From Acinetobacter celticus (GTDB taxonomy: Bacteria > Pseudomonadota > Gammaproteobacteria > Pseudomonadales > Moraxellaceae), in assembly GCF_001707755.1 (NCBI RefSeq), contig NZ_MBDL01000012.1, positions 143,592 through 207,591 of the forward strand: DNA of 64,000 nt, given 5' to 3'. A model generated the notes under the pieces. The model had not been told where the DNA came from. It saw nothing but the letters and a program-made list of their open reading frames with translations, and did no database searches. The stretch's first letter is position 1. Each line of letters starts with the position of its first letter. Of the stretch, positions 30,711 through 40,309 are shown piece by piece. A program made the translations under genes and the position numbers.

Positions 30711-32003
30711 TTACCACAGGGCCAACTGTGTACTGACACCTGTAGTATCTACACCACCCAATTCTGCAAAATGATGCAATTGTCCTAAAAGCTGACGAAT
30801 TGGTGGCCCAGATTTAGCATGGGTGTCCGTGATGACAATAAATTCTAATACGCGAGCGCGTTCTGACTGGCGTTGCTTACTGACGCGATAGCGTGGCACA
30901 TCTTGGGTCAATAAGGTCACACGGCCCCGTTTTAAATTGGCTTGCAACAAATCTGCCGCTTCAATATTGCCGTCGGTAGAATAACTGGTCAGAATAAATC
31001 GTGCATTAATTGTTTCTAATAATTTTTCATAAGCCGCTTTTGCATGCTTGGAAGAGTTATAAGGACTTGGGCGCTCTTTACGCCATGCACGGTCAATCCC
31101 ACTCTTAAAGCCTTTGGTGTCAGGTGTCGGTAAATCATTCTGATCCCACAGCGTAAGTGCATTTAATACATGATAATTACTGCTATAGGCATGTTGATTG
31201 TACGGTGGATCTAAATATGCGACATCAACCTCAAATCCACTCATTTGGTTGGCCAGATGCTGTGCATCGACACACCACACTTCAGCTGCAGGCTTTTTCG
31301 CTTCGCCAGTTTCACAAAACCGACTAGGGGTTAACCACAACAAAGATTCAATACGCTCTAAGGCGGTTTGGGTTTTTCCACCCCAACCATGGTGAAAGCT
31401 TTTAAATACACCACTGGTATTACTTACAAAGCTTGCCGAATACAACAATGGCGCCAGCAATGCACTCATTTCCACATCATCAATTGCGCCCTGCGCCTGC
31501 CATGTCGCAATTTGCTGGCGAATTGCATCTATACGCATGCCATTACGGCGTTTGAAAAACAAACGGTCACGGGCAGGATCATAAACCGCATCATTGCGTG
31601 GACATAAATTATGCGTCACCCAGCCTTTAACTTCGGGCAAACGGTTTAAATAATCAATGGCTTTTTGATAGCCTCCCAACTCTTTAAAAGCAGGAGCTTC
31701 CACACAAGATAAAATTGCACTATTTAACGCATGACTATACGGCTCCCAATCATTGGCAATCACACGGTAGCCATTTTGACGTGCAAGACGAGAAACCACA
31801 CCAGAGCCTGCAAAAAAGTCAGCAAAAATCGGCGAGCGACCATCTTCACGTTTCAACGTTCCCGTACTTTCCAGTGCTTCTAAAATCAAATGAAGCAAAC
31901 GGCGCTTGTTCCCTAAATACGGAACCAACTGATGAAATAAATATTCATCGGTCGTGCGGGCCGCGTGACGGCGTTTATGATAAACCGTAGACTCTGGATT
32001 CAT
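30711..32003 (-). CDS. Orphan DNA adenine methyltransferase (D12-like)
   Basis: A 430-residue N6-adenine DNA methyltransferase. The AdoMet motif FFAGSG is at residues 63-68, preceded by the N-terminal YLGNKRRLL block, and the catalytic motif DPPY is at 265-268 followed by NQHAYSSNYH. This is the alpha/D12 order of motifs. No restriction endonuclease is next to it, so it is an orphan. Its ATG overlaps the ribD stop by four bases and ribE follows 24 bases on, so it is expressed as part of the riboflavin operon. From memory, A. baumannii has a described orphan methylase, AamA, in a similar place; I cannot verify identity or recognition site. Confidence 0.85.
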   Translation of the reverse strand: MNPESTVYHKRRHAARTTDEYLFHQLVPYLGNKRRLLHLILEALESTGTLKREDGRSPIFADFFAGSGVVSRLARQNGYRVIANDWEPYSHALNSAILSCVEAPAFKELGGYQKAIDYLNRLPEVKGWVTHNLCPRNDAVYDPARDRLFFKRRNGMRIDAIRQQIATWQAQGAIDDVEMSALLAPLLYSASFVSNTSGVFKSFHHGWGGKTQTALERIESLLWLTPSRFCETGEAKKPAAEVWCVDAQHLANQMSGFEVDVAYLDPPYNQHAYSSNYHVLNALTLWDQNDLPTPDTKGFKSGIDRAWRKERPSPYNSSKHAKAAYEKLLETINARFILTSYSTDGNIEAADLLQANLKRGRVTLLTQDVPRYRVSKQRQSERARVLEFIVITDTHAKSGPPIRQLLGQLHHFAELGGVDTTGVSTQLALW

Positions 32004-33088
32004 AGTGTCTCTTGAGAAGGAATGAGCCTTAAGCGCACATCATCACCCATTTGAGTGACGTCGATGAGTTTAAAGCGAAGTTGCTCTGCCATACGGTCAA
32101 AATCCGCATTCAACATTGCACGTGCTGAACGGCCTAAAAATGTCGGTGCGACATAGCTAATGAGTTCATCAACTAAATTTTCCTGCAAGAATGCAGTAGA
32201 TAATGTTGCGCCTGCTTCCACCAGCACATCGTATATTTGATATTGCTGAGATAGAGTCTGTAATAATATGCTTAAAGGCTGAATCTGTAATTGTACGATA
32301 CCTAAATCTGCCAGTTCCTGACGAAACGGCCCCATGACCATCACACTATCAGGTTTCGATAAAATCTTCGCATTTAATGCTAAGCGACCTTGGCGATCTA
32401 AAATCACGCGCTTCGGTTGTACCACATGTTCAAGAGAATCTAAATTTTTTAATTGACGTACATTCAGCTGACAGTCATCGGCGAGAACCGTTTCAATACC
32501 AGTAATGACCGCACCAGAAATTGCACGCCAATGTTGTACATCTAATCGGGCTTCTGACCCTGTAATCCACTTCGACTCACCAGAAGCCATAGCGGTGCGC
32601 CCATCTAAACTTGAGGCAATTTTTAAACGTACATAGGGTTGGCCTGTCGCCATCGCTTTCAAAAAGCCTACATTCAATTGATGCGCTTCTTGCTGACACA
32701 TACCGACAACAACGGCAATGCCTGCATCTTTTAAAATTTGAACGCCTTTGCCTGCAACCAATGGATTTGGATCGGGACAGGCAATAATCACTCGCCCCAC
32801 ACCTGCTTCGACCAATCCTTTGGCACAAGGTGGTGTACGACCATAATGGGCGCATGGTTCCAACGTCACATAAGCCGTTGCTCCACGGGCCAATTCACCC
32901 GCTTGACGCATAGCAAAAACCTCTGCATGAGGCTGACCCGCTTGAGGATGAAAACCTTCACCAACCATTTGTCCATCTTTCACAATGACGCAACCGACAT
33001 TCGGATTCGGCTTGGTTGAATATTGCCCCAGCTTTGCCAATTCGATGGCACGCATCATCCAGATTTGGTCTTGGCTTAACTCAGACAT
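32000..33088 (-). CDS. ribD: Bifunctional riboflavin deaminase/reductase RibD
   Basis: RibD carries out the deaminase and reductase steps of riboflavin synthesis. The 362-residue protein has an N-terminal cytidine-deaminase-like zinc site (His54, Glu56, Cys79, Cys88 in HAE and PCAHYGRTPPC) and a C-terminal DHFR-like reductase domain (about 150-360, with the SLDGRTAM motif). It follows nrdR by 37 bases, the widespread nrdR-ribD order, and overlaps the methyltransferase gene by four bases. No FMN riboswitch is seen. Confidence 0.96.
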   Translation of the reverse strand: MSELSQDQIWMMRAIELAKLGQYSTKPNPNVGCVIVKDGQMVGEGFHPQAGQPHAEVFAMRQAGELARGATAYVTLEPCAHYGRTPPCAKGLVEAGVGRVIIACPDPNPLVAGKGVQILKDAGIAVVVGMCQQEAHQLNVGFLKAMATGQPYVRLKIASSLDGRTAMASGESKWITGSEARLDVQHWRAISGAVITGIETVLADDCQLNVRQLKNLDSLEHVVQPKRVILDRQGRLALNAKILSKPDSVMVMGPFRQELADLGIVQLQIQPLSILLQTLSQQYQIYDVLVEAGATLSTAFLQENLVDELISYVAPTFLGRSARAMLNADFDRMAEQLRFKLIDVTQMGDDVRLRLIPSQETL

Positions 33089-33125
33089 TTAAAGCGCTCA
33101 TTACGTCATAGTTCATTTTAACAGT

Positions 33126-33584
33126 TTAATGTTCACGTTGTTGCATTTGCTCAATTTGACGGCGAAAGGCTTCAACATCTTGAAAGTCCTGATACACCGA
33201 CGCAAAACGTACATAAGCCACATGGTCTAAAGCAAACAAAGATTGCATGACAATTTCACCAATAGTGCGTGATTTCACATCACGTTCACCTAAGCGACGA
33301 ATTTGTAATTGAATATCACTTAAAACTGTTTCTATTTGCTCTTGAGTCACTGGACGTTTTTGTAAAGCATGCATCAAAGAGCGACGCAATTTGGCTTCAT
33401 CATAAGGTTCACTTTTACCATCTGACTTAATAACGCGAGGCATAACAACCTCATAGCTTTCAAACGTCGTAAACCGTTCTCCGCAACAAATACACTCACG
33501 GCGACGGCGAATTTGGCAACCTTCTGCGGCCAAGCGCGAATCTATCACTTTACTGTCAGCGGCGTTGCAAAAAGGACAATGCAT
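33126..33584 (-). CDS. nrdR: Transcriptional repressor NrdR
   Basis: NrdR represses ribonucleotide reductase genes in response to dATP/ATP. The 152-residue protein has the N-terminal zinc ribbon (Cys3, Cys6, Cys31, Cys34) with the basic RRRRE stretch, and an ATP-cone domain (about 49-139). It is the first gene of the group leading into ribD. Confidence 0.96.
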   Translation of the reverse strand: MHCPFCNAADSKVIDSRLAAEGCQIRRRRECICCGERFTTFESYEVVMPRVIKSDGKSEPYDEAKLRRSLMHALQKRPVTQEQIETVLSDIQLQIRRLGERDVKSRTIGEIVMQSLFALDHVAYVRFASVYQDFQDVEAFRRQIEQMQQREH

Positions 33585-33665
33585 AGCGGTTTAATTGAAC
33601 AAATCTTGATGGATTTAAAGTGTAGCAAAAATTATGCGCTTTGTAGAGCATTACGCAACATATGG

Positions 33666-33692
33666 AAAAAAAACAGCCCTTTGGGGCTGTTT
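33666..33692 (-). terminator. Terminator after amtB
   Basis: On the minus strand AAACAGCCC pairs with GGGCTGTTT across a four-base loop and runs into a T-tract. It ends the glnK-amtB unit. Confidence 0.9.
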
Positions 33693-33723
33693 CACACAAT
33701 ATATTGATTATTGCTTTCATCTA

Positions 33724-35112
33724 TTATTCGACACGTTCACCATGTTGGCTTAAATCTAGGCCCATGCGTTCATCATCGGATTCAACACGAATACCAATGG
33801 CCAAATCAATGACTTTTAAGATGATGAATGTCAGAGTTGCTGAATAAGCAATGGTTGCCAATACCCCTTCAACTTGTATCCATAATTGATGCAGTACATC
33901 GGTTGGCGCTTTGTCACCCATAATAAATGGGCTAGCAAAAAATGCCGTTAAGATTGCACCGACAATACCACCGACCCCATGTAGACCAAAAGCATCTAAA
34001 GAATCATCGGCTTTTAAGGCGCGTTTCAGTGCTGTAATGCCCCAGAAACAGACCACACCACCAATTAAGCCCATTGCCATTGCACCGCCAACAGTCACAA
34101 AACCAGCTGCAGGTGTAATCACCACCAAACCAGCAACTGCACCCGATGCACCGCCTAACACGGATGATTTACCACGGACTACTTTTTCAGTAATGAGCCA
34201 AGCCACTGCAGCAGCCGCGGCCGCAACTTGCGTGACCACTAAAGCATAACCTGCTGAACCGTTCGCACCCAACGCTGAACCGCCATTAAATCCGAACCAG
34301 CCGACCCACACTAAGCTTGCACCAATCACAGTCAGTGCCAAGTTATGCGGTGCCATAGACTCACGACCCAAGCCCATACGTTTACCCAACATATAAGCAG
34401 CCACTAAGCCTGCCACACCCGAGTTAATATGAACTACAGTACCGCCAGCAAAGTCTAATGCGCCATCTTGACCTAACCAACCGCCACCCCATACCCAGTG
34501 CGTGATTGGTACATACACAACTACTGACCATATCGTAATAAAGGCAATAAATGCACCGAATTTCATCCGCTCAGCAATCGAACCGGTAATAATGGCAACG
34601 GTAATGATGGCAAAGGTCATTTGGAAAATAACAAAGAGAATTTCAGGAATAGTGCCTGTTAAGGCATCGGTGGTAATGCCTGACAACATGACCTTATCTA
34701 GACCACCAATAAATGCATTACCTTCACCAAAGGCCAACGTATAACCAATCACGACCCATGTAATACTGACAATTGCGGCAGCAACAAAGCTATGGGCCAT
34801 CGTACTTAAAACGTTTTTCTTACGAACCATACCGCCATAGAACAAGGCTAAACCGGGAATGGTCATTAACAAAACCAATGCTGTAGATACTAAAATCCAC
34901 GCAGTATCACCTGTGTCTAATTTTGGTTTTTCTGTAGTAGGTTCTGGTGCTATGGCAACTGCTGTTGCTGGATCTGTTAAAACAGCTTGATCGACCACGG
35001 TCACTGCTGTGACTTCTGAGGAGGCTGGCGCTGTTACGGCTTCTTCAGCCCAAGTAACAGAACCGCCTAAGAGTGCGCCAGATAAACTAAGCGCAAGTAG
35101 CATTTTTTTCAT
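33724..35112 (-). CDS. amtB: Ammonium transporter AmtB
   Basis: An inner-membrane ammonium channel of 462 residues. It has a signal peptide (ending near TWAEE), an unusually long Ala/Thr/Val-rich periplasmic stretch to about residue 67, and then eleven membrane segments with the family blocks DTAWILVSTALVLLMT and GGTVVHINSG. GlnK, encoded 60 bases upstream, binds and closes the channel when nitrogen is plentiful. The glnK-amtB pair is likely one operon under nitrogen control. Confidence 0.95.
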   Translation of the reverse strand: MKKMLLALSLSGALLGGSVTWAEEAVTAPASSEVTAVTVVDQAVLTDPATAVAIAPEPTTEKPKLDTGDTAWILVSTALVLLMTIPGLALFYGGMVRKKNVLSTMAHSFVAAAIVSITWVVIGYTLAFGEGNAFIGGLDKVMLSGITTDALTGTIPEILFVIFQMTFAIITVAIITGSIAERMKFGAFIAFITIWSVVVYVPITHWVWGGGWLGQDGALDFAGGTVVHINSGVAGLVAAYMLGKRMGLGRESMAPHNLALTVIGASLVWVGWFGFNGGSALGANGSAGYALVVTQVAAAAAAVAWLITEKVVRGKSSVLGGASGAVAGLVVITPAAGFVTVGGAMAMGLIGGVVCFWGITALKRALKADDSLDAFGLHGVGGIVGAILTAFFASPFIMGDKAPTDVLHQLWIQVEGVLATIAYSATLTFIILKVIDLAIGIRVESDDERMGLDLSQHGERVE

Positions 35113-35172
35113 TCGTATCCCCCAACCTCGTTTTCTGAGTTATTAGATACTCAGCAAACTTCGTGCCATGTA

Positions 35173-35547
<375 letters not shown>

Positions 35548-35552
35548 TTATG

Positions 35553-35568
35553 TTCAATTTTCATGCCA
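35553..35568 (-). promoter_or_regulatory. Candidate sigma-54 promoter of glnK-amtB
   Basis: On the minus strand TGGCATGAAAATTGAA matches the -24/-12 consensus TGGCAC-N5-TTGCA except for GA in place of GC at -12. It lies about 42 bases before glnK, where nitrogen-regulated promoters of this operon are usually found. Confidence 0.4.
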
Positions 35569-35788
35569 AAGTTGCTAAGGTCGGGGGAAATTAACCACAT
35601 TCAGCATGAATTTTATTTATAACCTATTTTATACCTCGAATGCTGTTTTGACAGTGAAAAATTAGACATATTTATGATAAAAAATACGATTTTAACCATA
35701 GAAAGCCTCTATACTTTTATTTCGAATACCATCGGCTTTGATAGCGAATGTTACACTGCCAGTTTATCTGCACCAGACGGACATAAAA

Positions 35789-36016
35789 ATGATTGAAACT
35801 TTACTGCAAGCAATTTTGGAACAGGTTGATCAACCTAAAAAAGACATAGAAAACAACTTACGTGCCTTATTAAATGAGGCTGTGAGCAAAATGGATTTGG
35901 TTTCTAAAGATGAAATAGAACGCCAACGCACTGCGCTGAACAATGCCAATTTGCGCTTAAATGAGCTCCTTAAACTTGTTGAAGCACTTGAATTAAAAAT
36001 CCAGAATAAAAAATAA
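35789..36016 (+). CDS. ubiK: Ubiquinone biosynthesis accessory factor UbiK
   Basis: A 75-residue member of the UbiK/YqiC family, which assists the UbiJ-containing ubiquinone synthesis complex. The N-terminal MIETLLQAILEQV helix and the C-terminal coiled coil (LNNANLRLNELLKLVEALE) are characteristic. The ATG at 35789 gives the normal family length; the frame is open to 35738 but the extra residues are not family-like. comM follows 66 bases later, the same order as in other gamma-proteobacteria (yqiC-like next to yifB). Confidence 0.88.
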   Translation: MIETLLQAILEQVDQPKKDIENNLRALLNEAVSKMDLVSKDEIERQRTALNNANLRLNELLKLVEALELKIQNKK

Positions 36017-36082
36017 GCACCTATTTAGTGCAGCATAAGACGCATAACGATTAAAAAAAGCGCATCATAACGGAACAATAAT

Positions 36083-37570
36083 ATGTCTTTTGCCAAAATT
36101 TATACCCGAGGACTGCTCGGTTTACACGCCCCCTTAATTGAAGTTGAGGTTCACCTAAGCCAAGGCTTACCCTCTTTAACCATTGTCGGTCTAGCAGAAG
36201 CTGCGGTGCGTGAAAGTAAAGACCGCGTCAGGTCTGCCATTATTAACAGTGGTTTTCAATTTCCAACCAAACGCCTAACCATTAATCTTGCACCCGCAGA
36301 CTTACCTAAAGATGGCTCTAGACTCGATTTACCCATTGCTTTGGGAATCTTAATTGCATCCGGACAACTGCCAGAAAATGCAGTAGAACAGCTAGAATTT
36401 ATAGGCGAACTGGCACTGGATGGTCATTTACGTCCTACAACAGGGACTTTAAGCATTGCCATTGCTTGCCAACATGCACAGCACCAACTCATTTTGCCTG
36501 AACAAAATGCCCAAGAAGCCTCGCAACTTCCCAATTTTAAAGTCTTCGCTGCACAACATTTAAAAGATGTCTGCAACCATTTAAACCAAACAGCAGTCCT
36601 GCCCCAATATGCATCTAAAAATCATTTCGATTTATCCAATTGCAAATTTGATTTGGTCGATGTAAAAGGGCAGCTCCGCCCACGACGGGCGCTCGAAATT
36701 GCAGCAGCGGGTGGTCATTCCCTGTTGTTCAGAGGCCCTCCGGGTACAGGAAAAACATTGTTGGCTTCACGGCTTTCAGGGATTTTACCGCCCCTAAATA
36801 TGCAAGAAAATTTGGAAGTTGCCAGTATTTATTCTATTGCGAGTGCAAAACATGATTTTGGACAGCGCCCATTTCGGGCACCGCACCATACCGCATCGGC
36901 TATAGCCTTGGTCGGAGGTGGGTCAAACCCCAAACCCGGAGAAATTACACTGGCGCATTTAGGGGTACTTTTTTTAGATGAACTGCCTGAGTTTGATCGA
37001 AAAGTATTAGAGGTTTTACGTCAACCCTTAGAAGCCAAAGAAATTGTGATTTCACGTGCATCTCGGCAAATGACCTTTCCTGCTAATTTTCAATTAATTG
37101 CCGCCATGAACCCCTGCCCGTGTGGTTATGCATTCAATCAAGATAGCCGTTGCCAATGTTCACCCGATGCCATTAAACGCTATCAAAATCGAATTTCGGG
37201 GCCACTATTAGATCGCATAGACTTACATATTGATGTACCACCCCTGCAAGCGCATGAGTTACAGGATACACAGCCCGTCGAAGCATCTGCGGTTGTACGT
37301 GAACGGGTACGACAAGCCTATGAGCTACAAATCAATCGTCAAAATATGCCAAATATGGCTTTAAGCCCCAAGCAACTCGAACACTATGCCTGTTTAGACA
37401 GCACTGCACAAAATATGATGAATCTGGCACAGCAACGTTTAAATTTATCTGCTCGTGCCTATCATCGAGTGTTACGTGTTGCCCGTACTATCGCCGATTT
37501 GGCACAGTCGGAAAGCATTCAAAATCAACATCTTTCCGAAGCACTTTCTTACCGCGGACAAATGTCATAG
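36083..37570 (+). CDS. comM: ComM/YifB Mg-chelatase-like AAA+ ATPase, intact
   Basis: ComM is a hexameric helicase that drives branch migration during natural transformation. The 495-residue protein is complete: N-terminal ChlI-type domain (1-190), Walker A GPPGTGKT at 218-225, the RAPHHTAS and GEITLAHLGVLFLDELPEF blocks, a Cys cluster (CPCGY, CQCSP) and a C-terminal helical domain. In A. baumannii, comM is the main landing site of AbaR resistance islands with ACCGC target duplications; here the gene is uninterrupted, with ACCGC at 36880 and 36890 still in place. Confidence 0.95.
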   Translation: MSFAKIYTRGLLGLHAPLIEVEVHLSQGLPSLTIVGLAEAAVRESKDRVRSAIINSGFQFPTKRLTINLAPADLPKDGSRLDLPIALGILIASGQLPENAVEQLEFIGELALDGHLRPTTGTLSIAIACQHAQHQLILPEQNAQEASQLPNFKVFAAQHLKDVCNHLNQTAVLPQYASKNHFDLSNCKFDLVDVKGQLRPRRALEIAAAGGHSLLFRGPPGTGKTLLASRLSGILPPLNMQENLEVASIYSIASAKHDFGQRPFRAPHHTASAIALVGGGSNPKPGEITLAHLGVLFLDELPEFDRKVLEVLRQPLEAKEIVISRASRQMTFPANFQLIAAMNPCPCGYAFNQDSRCQCSPDAIKRYQNRISGPLLDRIDLHIDVPPLQAHELQDTQPVEASAVVRERVRQAYELQINRQNMPNMALSPKQLEHYACLDSTAQNMMNLAQQRLNLSARAYHRVLRVARTIADLAQSESIQNQHLSEALSYRGQMS

Positions 37571-37600
37571 TTCAATACTTTATATTTTAATCACACATAA

Positions 37601-37633
37601 AAAAGCCCTAAATTCTTAAAAATTAGGGCTTTT
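37601..37633 (+). terminator. Bidirectional terminator between comM and porin gene
   Basis: AAAAGCCCTAA is mirrored by TTAGGGCTTTT around a ten-base AT-rich interior. It can serve comM and the minus-strand porin gene. Confidence 0.85.
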
Positions 37634-37648
37634 ACTTATGATCTAAAA

Positions 37649-38413
37649 TTAGAAAGTTTTGCTTAAGGTAAAGACTGCACCCGTTTCAACTGCACGTGAA
37701 GTTGCATCATAAGCGCCGTCTGTATCCATATTGGTACCGATGGCTGCCAATTCGGCGGTCGCACCAGAAATAGACTTAAAGCCGTAAGTGACCCCTACTT
37801 TCCAGTCCATATAGTGATCATCGCTGTTAAATGCGTATTTATTTTTATCATCCACCACGGTATAGCCAAGGCCTGCTACACCACCAAAACCCGATGCGCC
37901 AAATGGCATTGAATAGCCTGCATTGACGTTCCAGCTACTGGTATCCGCTGCGACATAGTTATTGGTATAGTTAATATTGGTCAATAGGCTATCACCAGAT
38001 GTGACTACATTGGCAAACGTTAATTTACCGTATAATTCCGCCCAGTTCAGATCACTTGCGCTTGGGTAGTTGTAATACACCACACCCACATCTAAAATTG
38101 GCTTGCTACTAAAGTTTTCCAACGTGGTTGCATAACCCAAAGATGGGTCTAATTCTAGGCTTGGCGTGCCTGAACCGAAGTTCACATTAGACCCCCAAAG
38201 ACCAAAATATAGACCTGATTTATGTGACAAGGTAAAACCTGCTTGTACTGCTGGATCATTTTGCGTTTGTGTCACACCACGGAAACGGTAATCTGTCGTA
38301 ACGGCGACACTACCGCCAAACGATAAACCAAAAGGTAATGCAGGTGCATCCTCAGCAAATGCCGCACCAGAAGTTACAGTAAATGCAGTCACGGCCAATA
38401 ATTTTTTTAACAT
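37649..38413 (-). CDS. TorF-family putative porin (copy 1)
   Basis: An outer-membrane beta-barrel protein of 254 residues with a signal peptide ending in AFA (about residue 20). The opening of the mature part, FGGSVAVTTDYRFRGVTQT, is the hallmark of the TorF/TIGR02001 family, and the chain ends in Phe as in most outer-membrane barrels. Substrate unknown. A second family member lies 450 bases upstream on the same strand. Confidence 0.88.
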   Translation of the reverse strand: MLKKLLAVTAFTVTSGAAFAEDAPALPFGLSFGGSVAVTTDYRFRGVTQTQNDPAVQAGFTLSHKSGLYFGLWGSNVNFGSGTPSLELDPSLGYATTLENFSSKPILDVGVVYYNYPSASDLNWAELYGKLTFANVVTSGDSLLTNINYTNNYVAADTSSWNVNAGYSMPFGASGFGGVAGLGYTVVDDKNKYAFNSDDHYMDWKVGVTYGFKSISGATAELAAIGTNMDTDGAYDATSRAVETGAVFTLSKTF

Positions 38414-38804
38414 TTTGGGTTCCCCAGCAGATTTTTTATAAACTCACTAGGACTTAGCAAAGGCTGTGCCAGTTTTTTAAAATGAATAAGGCTGGAGCGC
38501 AGAACCATCTCAGAAACAAAACGGGTTCTATCAAATGTATACATACATAAACCTTTTAAACCAATCATCAAGTTCAGCAGTATCAGTGGTTTATGCGTAA
38601 ATTTTCTATTTCACTTTTGCCAAAAAACGTAAAAATCATATAAACTCTCCATATTAATACCTTGATCTGAAATTGCGTTCATTCAATACATTTGCTTGTC
38701 TCGTCAAGCATTGAAGTTTAGATTTAGTCAGATCAAGATTCATATTGACTTACATCACGCCTCTTTTTAAGGCTAATTTTCAATCAAATGATTATCCTAT
38801 GCCT
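38414..38804. other. Intergenic region between the two TorF-like genes
   Basis: No gene is seen. The stretch is AT-rich and must hold the promoter and leader of the first porin gene (minus strand). I could not single out a convincing -35/-10 pair or operator. Confidence 0.5.
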
Positions 38805-38837
38805 AAAAAAAGTGCATAAATTTACTTTATGCACTTT
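38805..38837 (-). terminator. Terminator after porin copy 2
   Basis: AAAGTGCATAAA pairs perfectly with TTTATGCACTTT across a five-base loop; on the minus strand a T-run follows. Confidence 0.85.
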
Positions 38838-38862
38838 GTCTTTCAAGCTAAAAAATTTGCAT

Positions 38863-39630
38863 CTAAAAACTATAATTTAAGCCAATCACAGTCTGATCTT
38901 CAAAAGATTCACCCATTCGGTTTTTACCGCCCCAAACATAATCGAATGCAAGTTCTACACCTGTATTGCCCAGTGCCTTCGTTAGTCCTAAACGTGCTTC
39001 TGAAAAAGTACTCTTTTTAACCGTTTGCACCACAGCATTATCACCATGGTCATTGTAAATAGAGGCCCCTATAGCCGTTTTTAAAGTGAAGTCTTGAGGT
39101 AAGGCATAGTCATAACCTGCACTTAGATAGACATCCCCTGCATTTCCGTAACTTACATCGGCCAACAAAACCGCCAAGCCTAAATTTAGATTTTTATAAT
39201 TTAAGCTATTCGATACATCAAAACCTGTCGTTCGACGTTTTTCGGTACGATCTTCGCTATAAACAGATCCACCATTTTGATAGACATAACTGGTAATTTT
39301 TGTTTCATAGCTCCAATCTGCATTAATTTTACGACCATAGCCCAGATAAAAATCATGTTCAAAACCTGAATGATGACTGTCGTCTGTCGCGTCGTAATCT
39401 AAAGTAGATCCCCAATAACCCGCCAAAAAACCACGCGGATGTGCATATTCTAAACCGGCTTGGAGTGCTACATCATCATTCTCTACACCACCACGATAGA
39501 TGTACTTATTCACAATTGAGGCACTACCTGTGAGTTCGCCAGCGCCAAGTGGATGAACCTCATCTGCAAAAGTCGGCAGTGAAACGAACGTCAATAATAA
39601 CGCGATGGTCTTAGCTGAAAGATCATGCAT
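38863..39630 (-). CDS. TorF-family putative porin (copy 2)
   Basis: A 255-residue outer-membrane protein related to the neighbouring copy: signal peptide ending near TFADE, then ELTGSASIVNKYIYRGGVEN, where YIYRG matches the family's YRFRG, and a final Phe. The ATG at 39630 has an AAAGGGG ribosome site seven bases upstream; an earlier ATG at 39648 lies before that site and is not used. The two copies are divergent in sequence, so they are not a recent duplication. Confidence 0.82.
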   Translation of the reverse strand: MHDLSAKTIALLLTFVSLPTFADEVHPLGAGELTGSASIVNKYIYRGGVENDDVALQAGLEYAHPRGFLAGYWGSTLDYDATDDSHHSGFEHDFYLGYGRKINADWSYETKITSYVYQNGGSVYSEDRTEKRRTTGFDVSNSLNYKNLNLGLAVLLADVSYGNAGDVYLSAGYDYALPQDFTLKTAIGASIYNDHGDNAVVQTVKKSTFSEARLGLTKALGNTGVELAFDYVWGGKNRMGESFEDQTVIGLNYSF

Positions 39631-40309
39631 GCATGTGCCCCTTTTCATATCTACAAGAGATACTATTCATAAATTTTAAGGGGGCCGATTCTAATATTTT
39701 TTAATATCTTTAGGTAAAATAACCACCAACTTATGTCTATTTTTATTTGTAGATGCACATAAATACACCACACCTCATATTAATAGATAGTTCACTTAAT
39801 GTGTGACTCAATATAAACATCAATACCTATGGCTATTTTTGATTATGTTCTGCAATGCATTTGTCGCTCAATTTTATTCATACGGTGAAAAATTTTTACT
39901 CTTTTTAATAACAACACAATATTTGTATCAGTATTAAGCGTTATTAACGATATCAACTTAGGCCTTCAACTCTTTACAAGAAAGAAGCAATGGCTTAAAA
40001 AACCCTCCAAAGCCTTTTACTGCACAGATATTGAACAATTAGAAATATCCAAAAATCATGTTTTTTATTTTTAGCATCAATAGAAAATACCGCTTAGTCT
40101 TTTTATATAAAATATGTTTTTGTTTTTACTAAAATTTAATTTTTTTTTGAAATTTAAAAAGCATGTATGTAAAAAATTACTGATGTTCTTTATCTGAAAA
40201 ATGCATAACTTTAGTGTAATAACGTCAATAAAAACGATTTTTTTTGGATGAATACTTATACAATCGAACAACTATTTAACTATATCTTTTTGCATAAGGC
40301 TTACTCCCA
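39631..40309. other. AT-rich divergent regulatory region between porin genes
   Basis: About 680 bases without a supported gene, lying between the divergent TorF-like and OprD-like porin genes. It is very AT-rich with many A and T runs. The only longer frame (minus, 40077-40271) is Lys/Ile/Phe-rich low-complexity sequence and looks like chance. The region must hold two promoters; its length suggests regulator sites, but I see no clear palindrome. Confidence 0.5.

Noticed and set aside
30711..32003. Methyltransferase as part of a restriction-modification or defence island
   Set aside because: No endonuclease, specificity subunit, mobility gene or composition change is nearby; the gene is embedded in a conserved operon.
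40077..40271. 64-codon minus-strand frame in the porin intergenic region
   Set aside because: Lys/Ile/Phe-rich low-complexity sequence typical of AT-rich non-coding DNA, with no ribosome site or motif.
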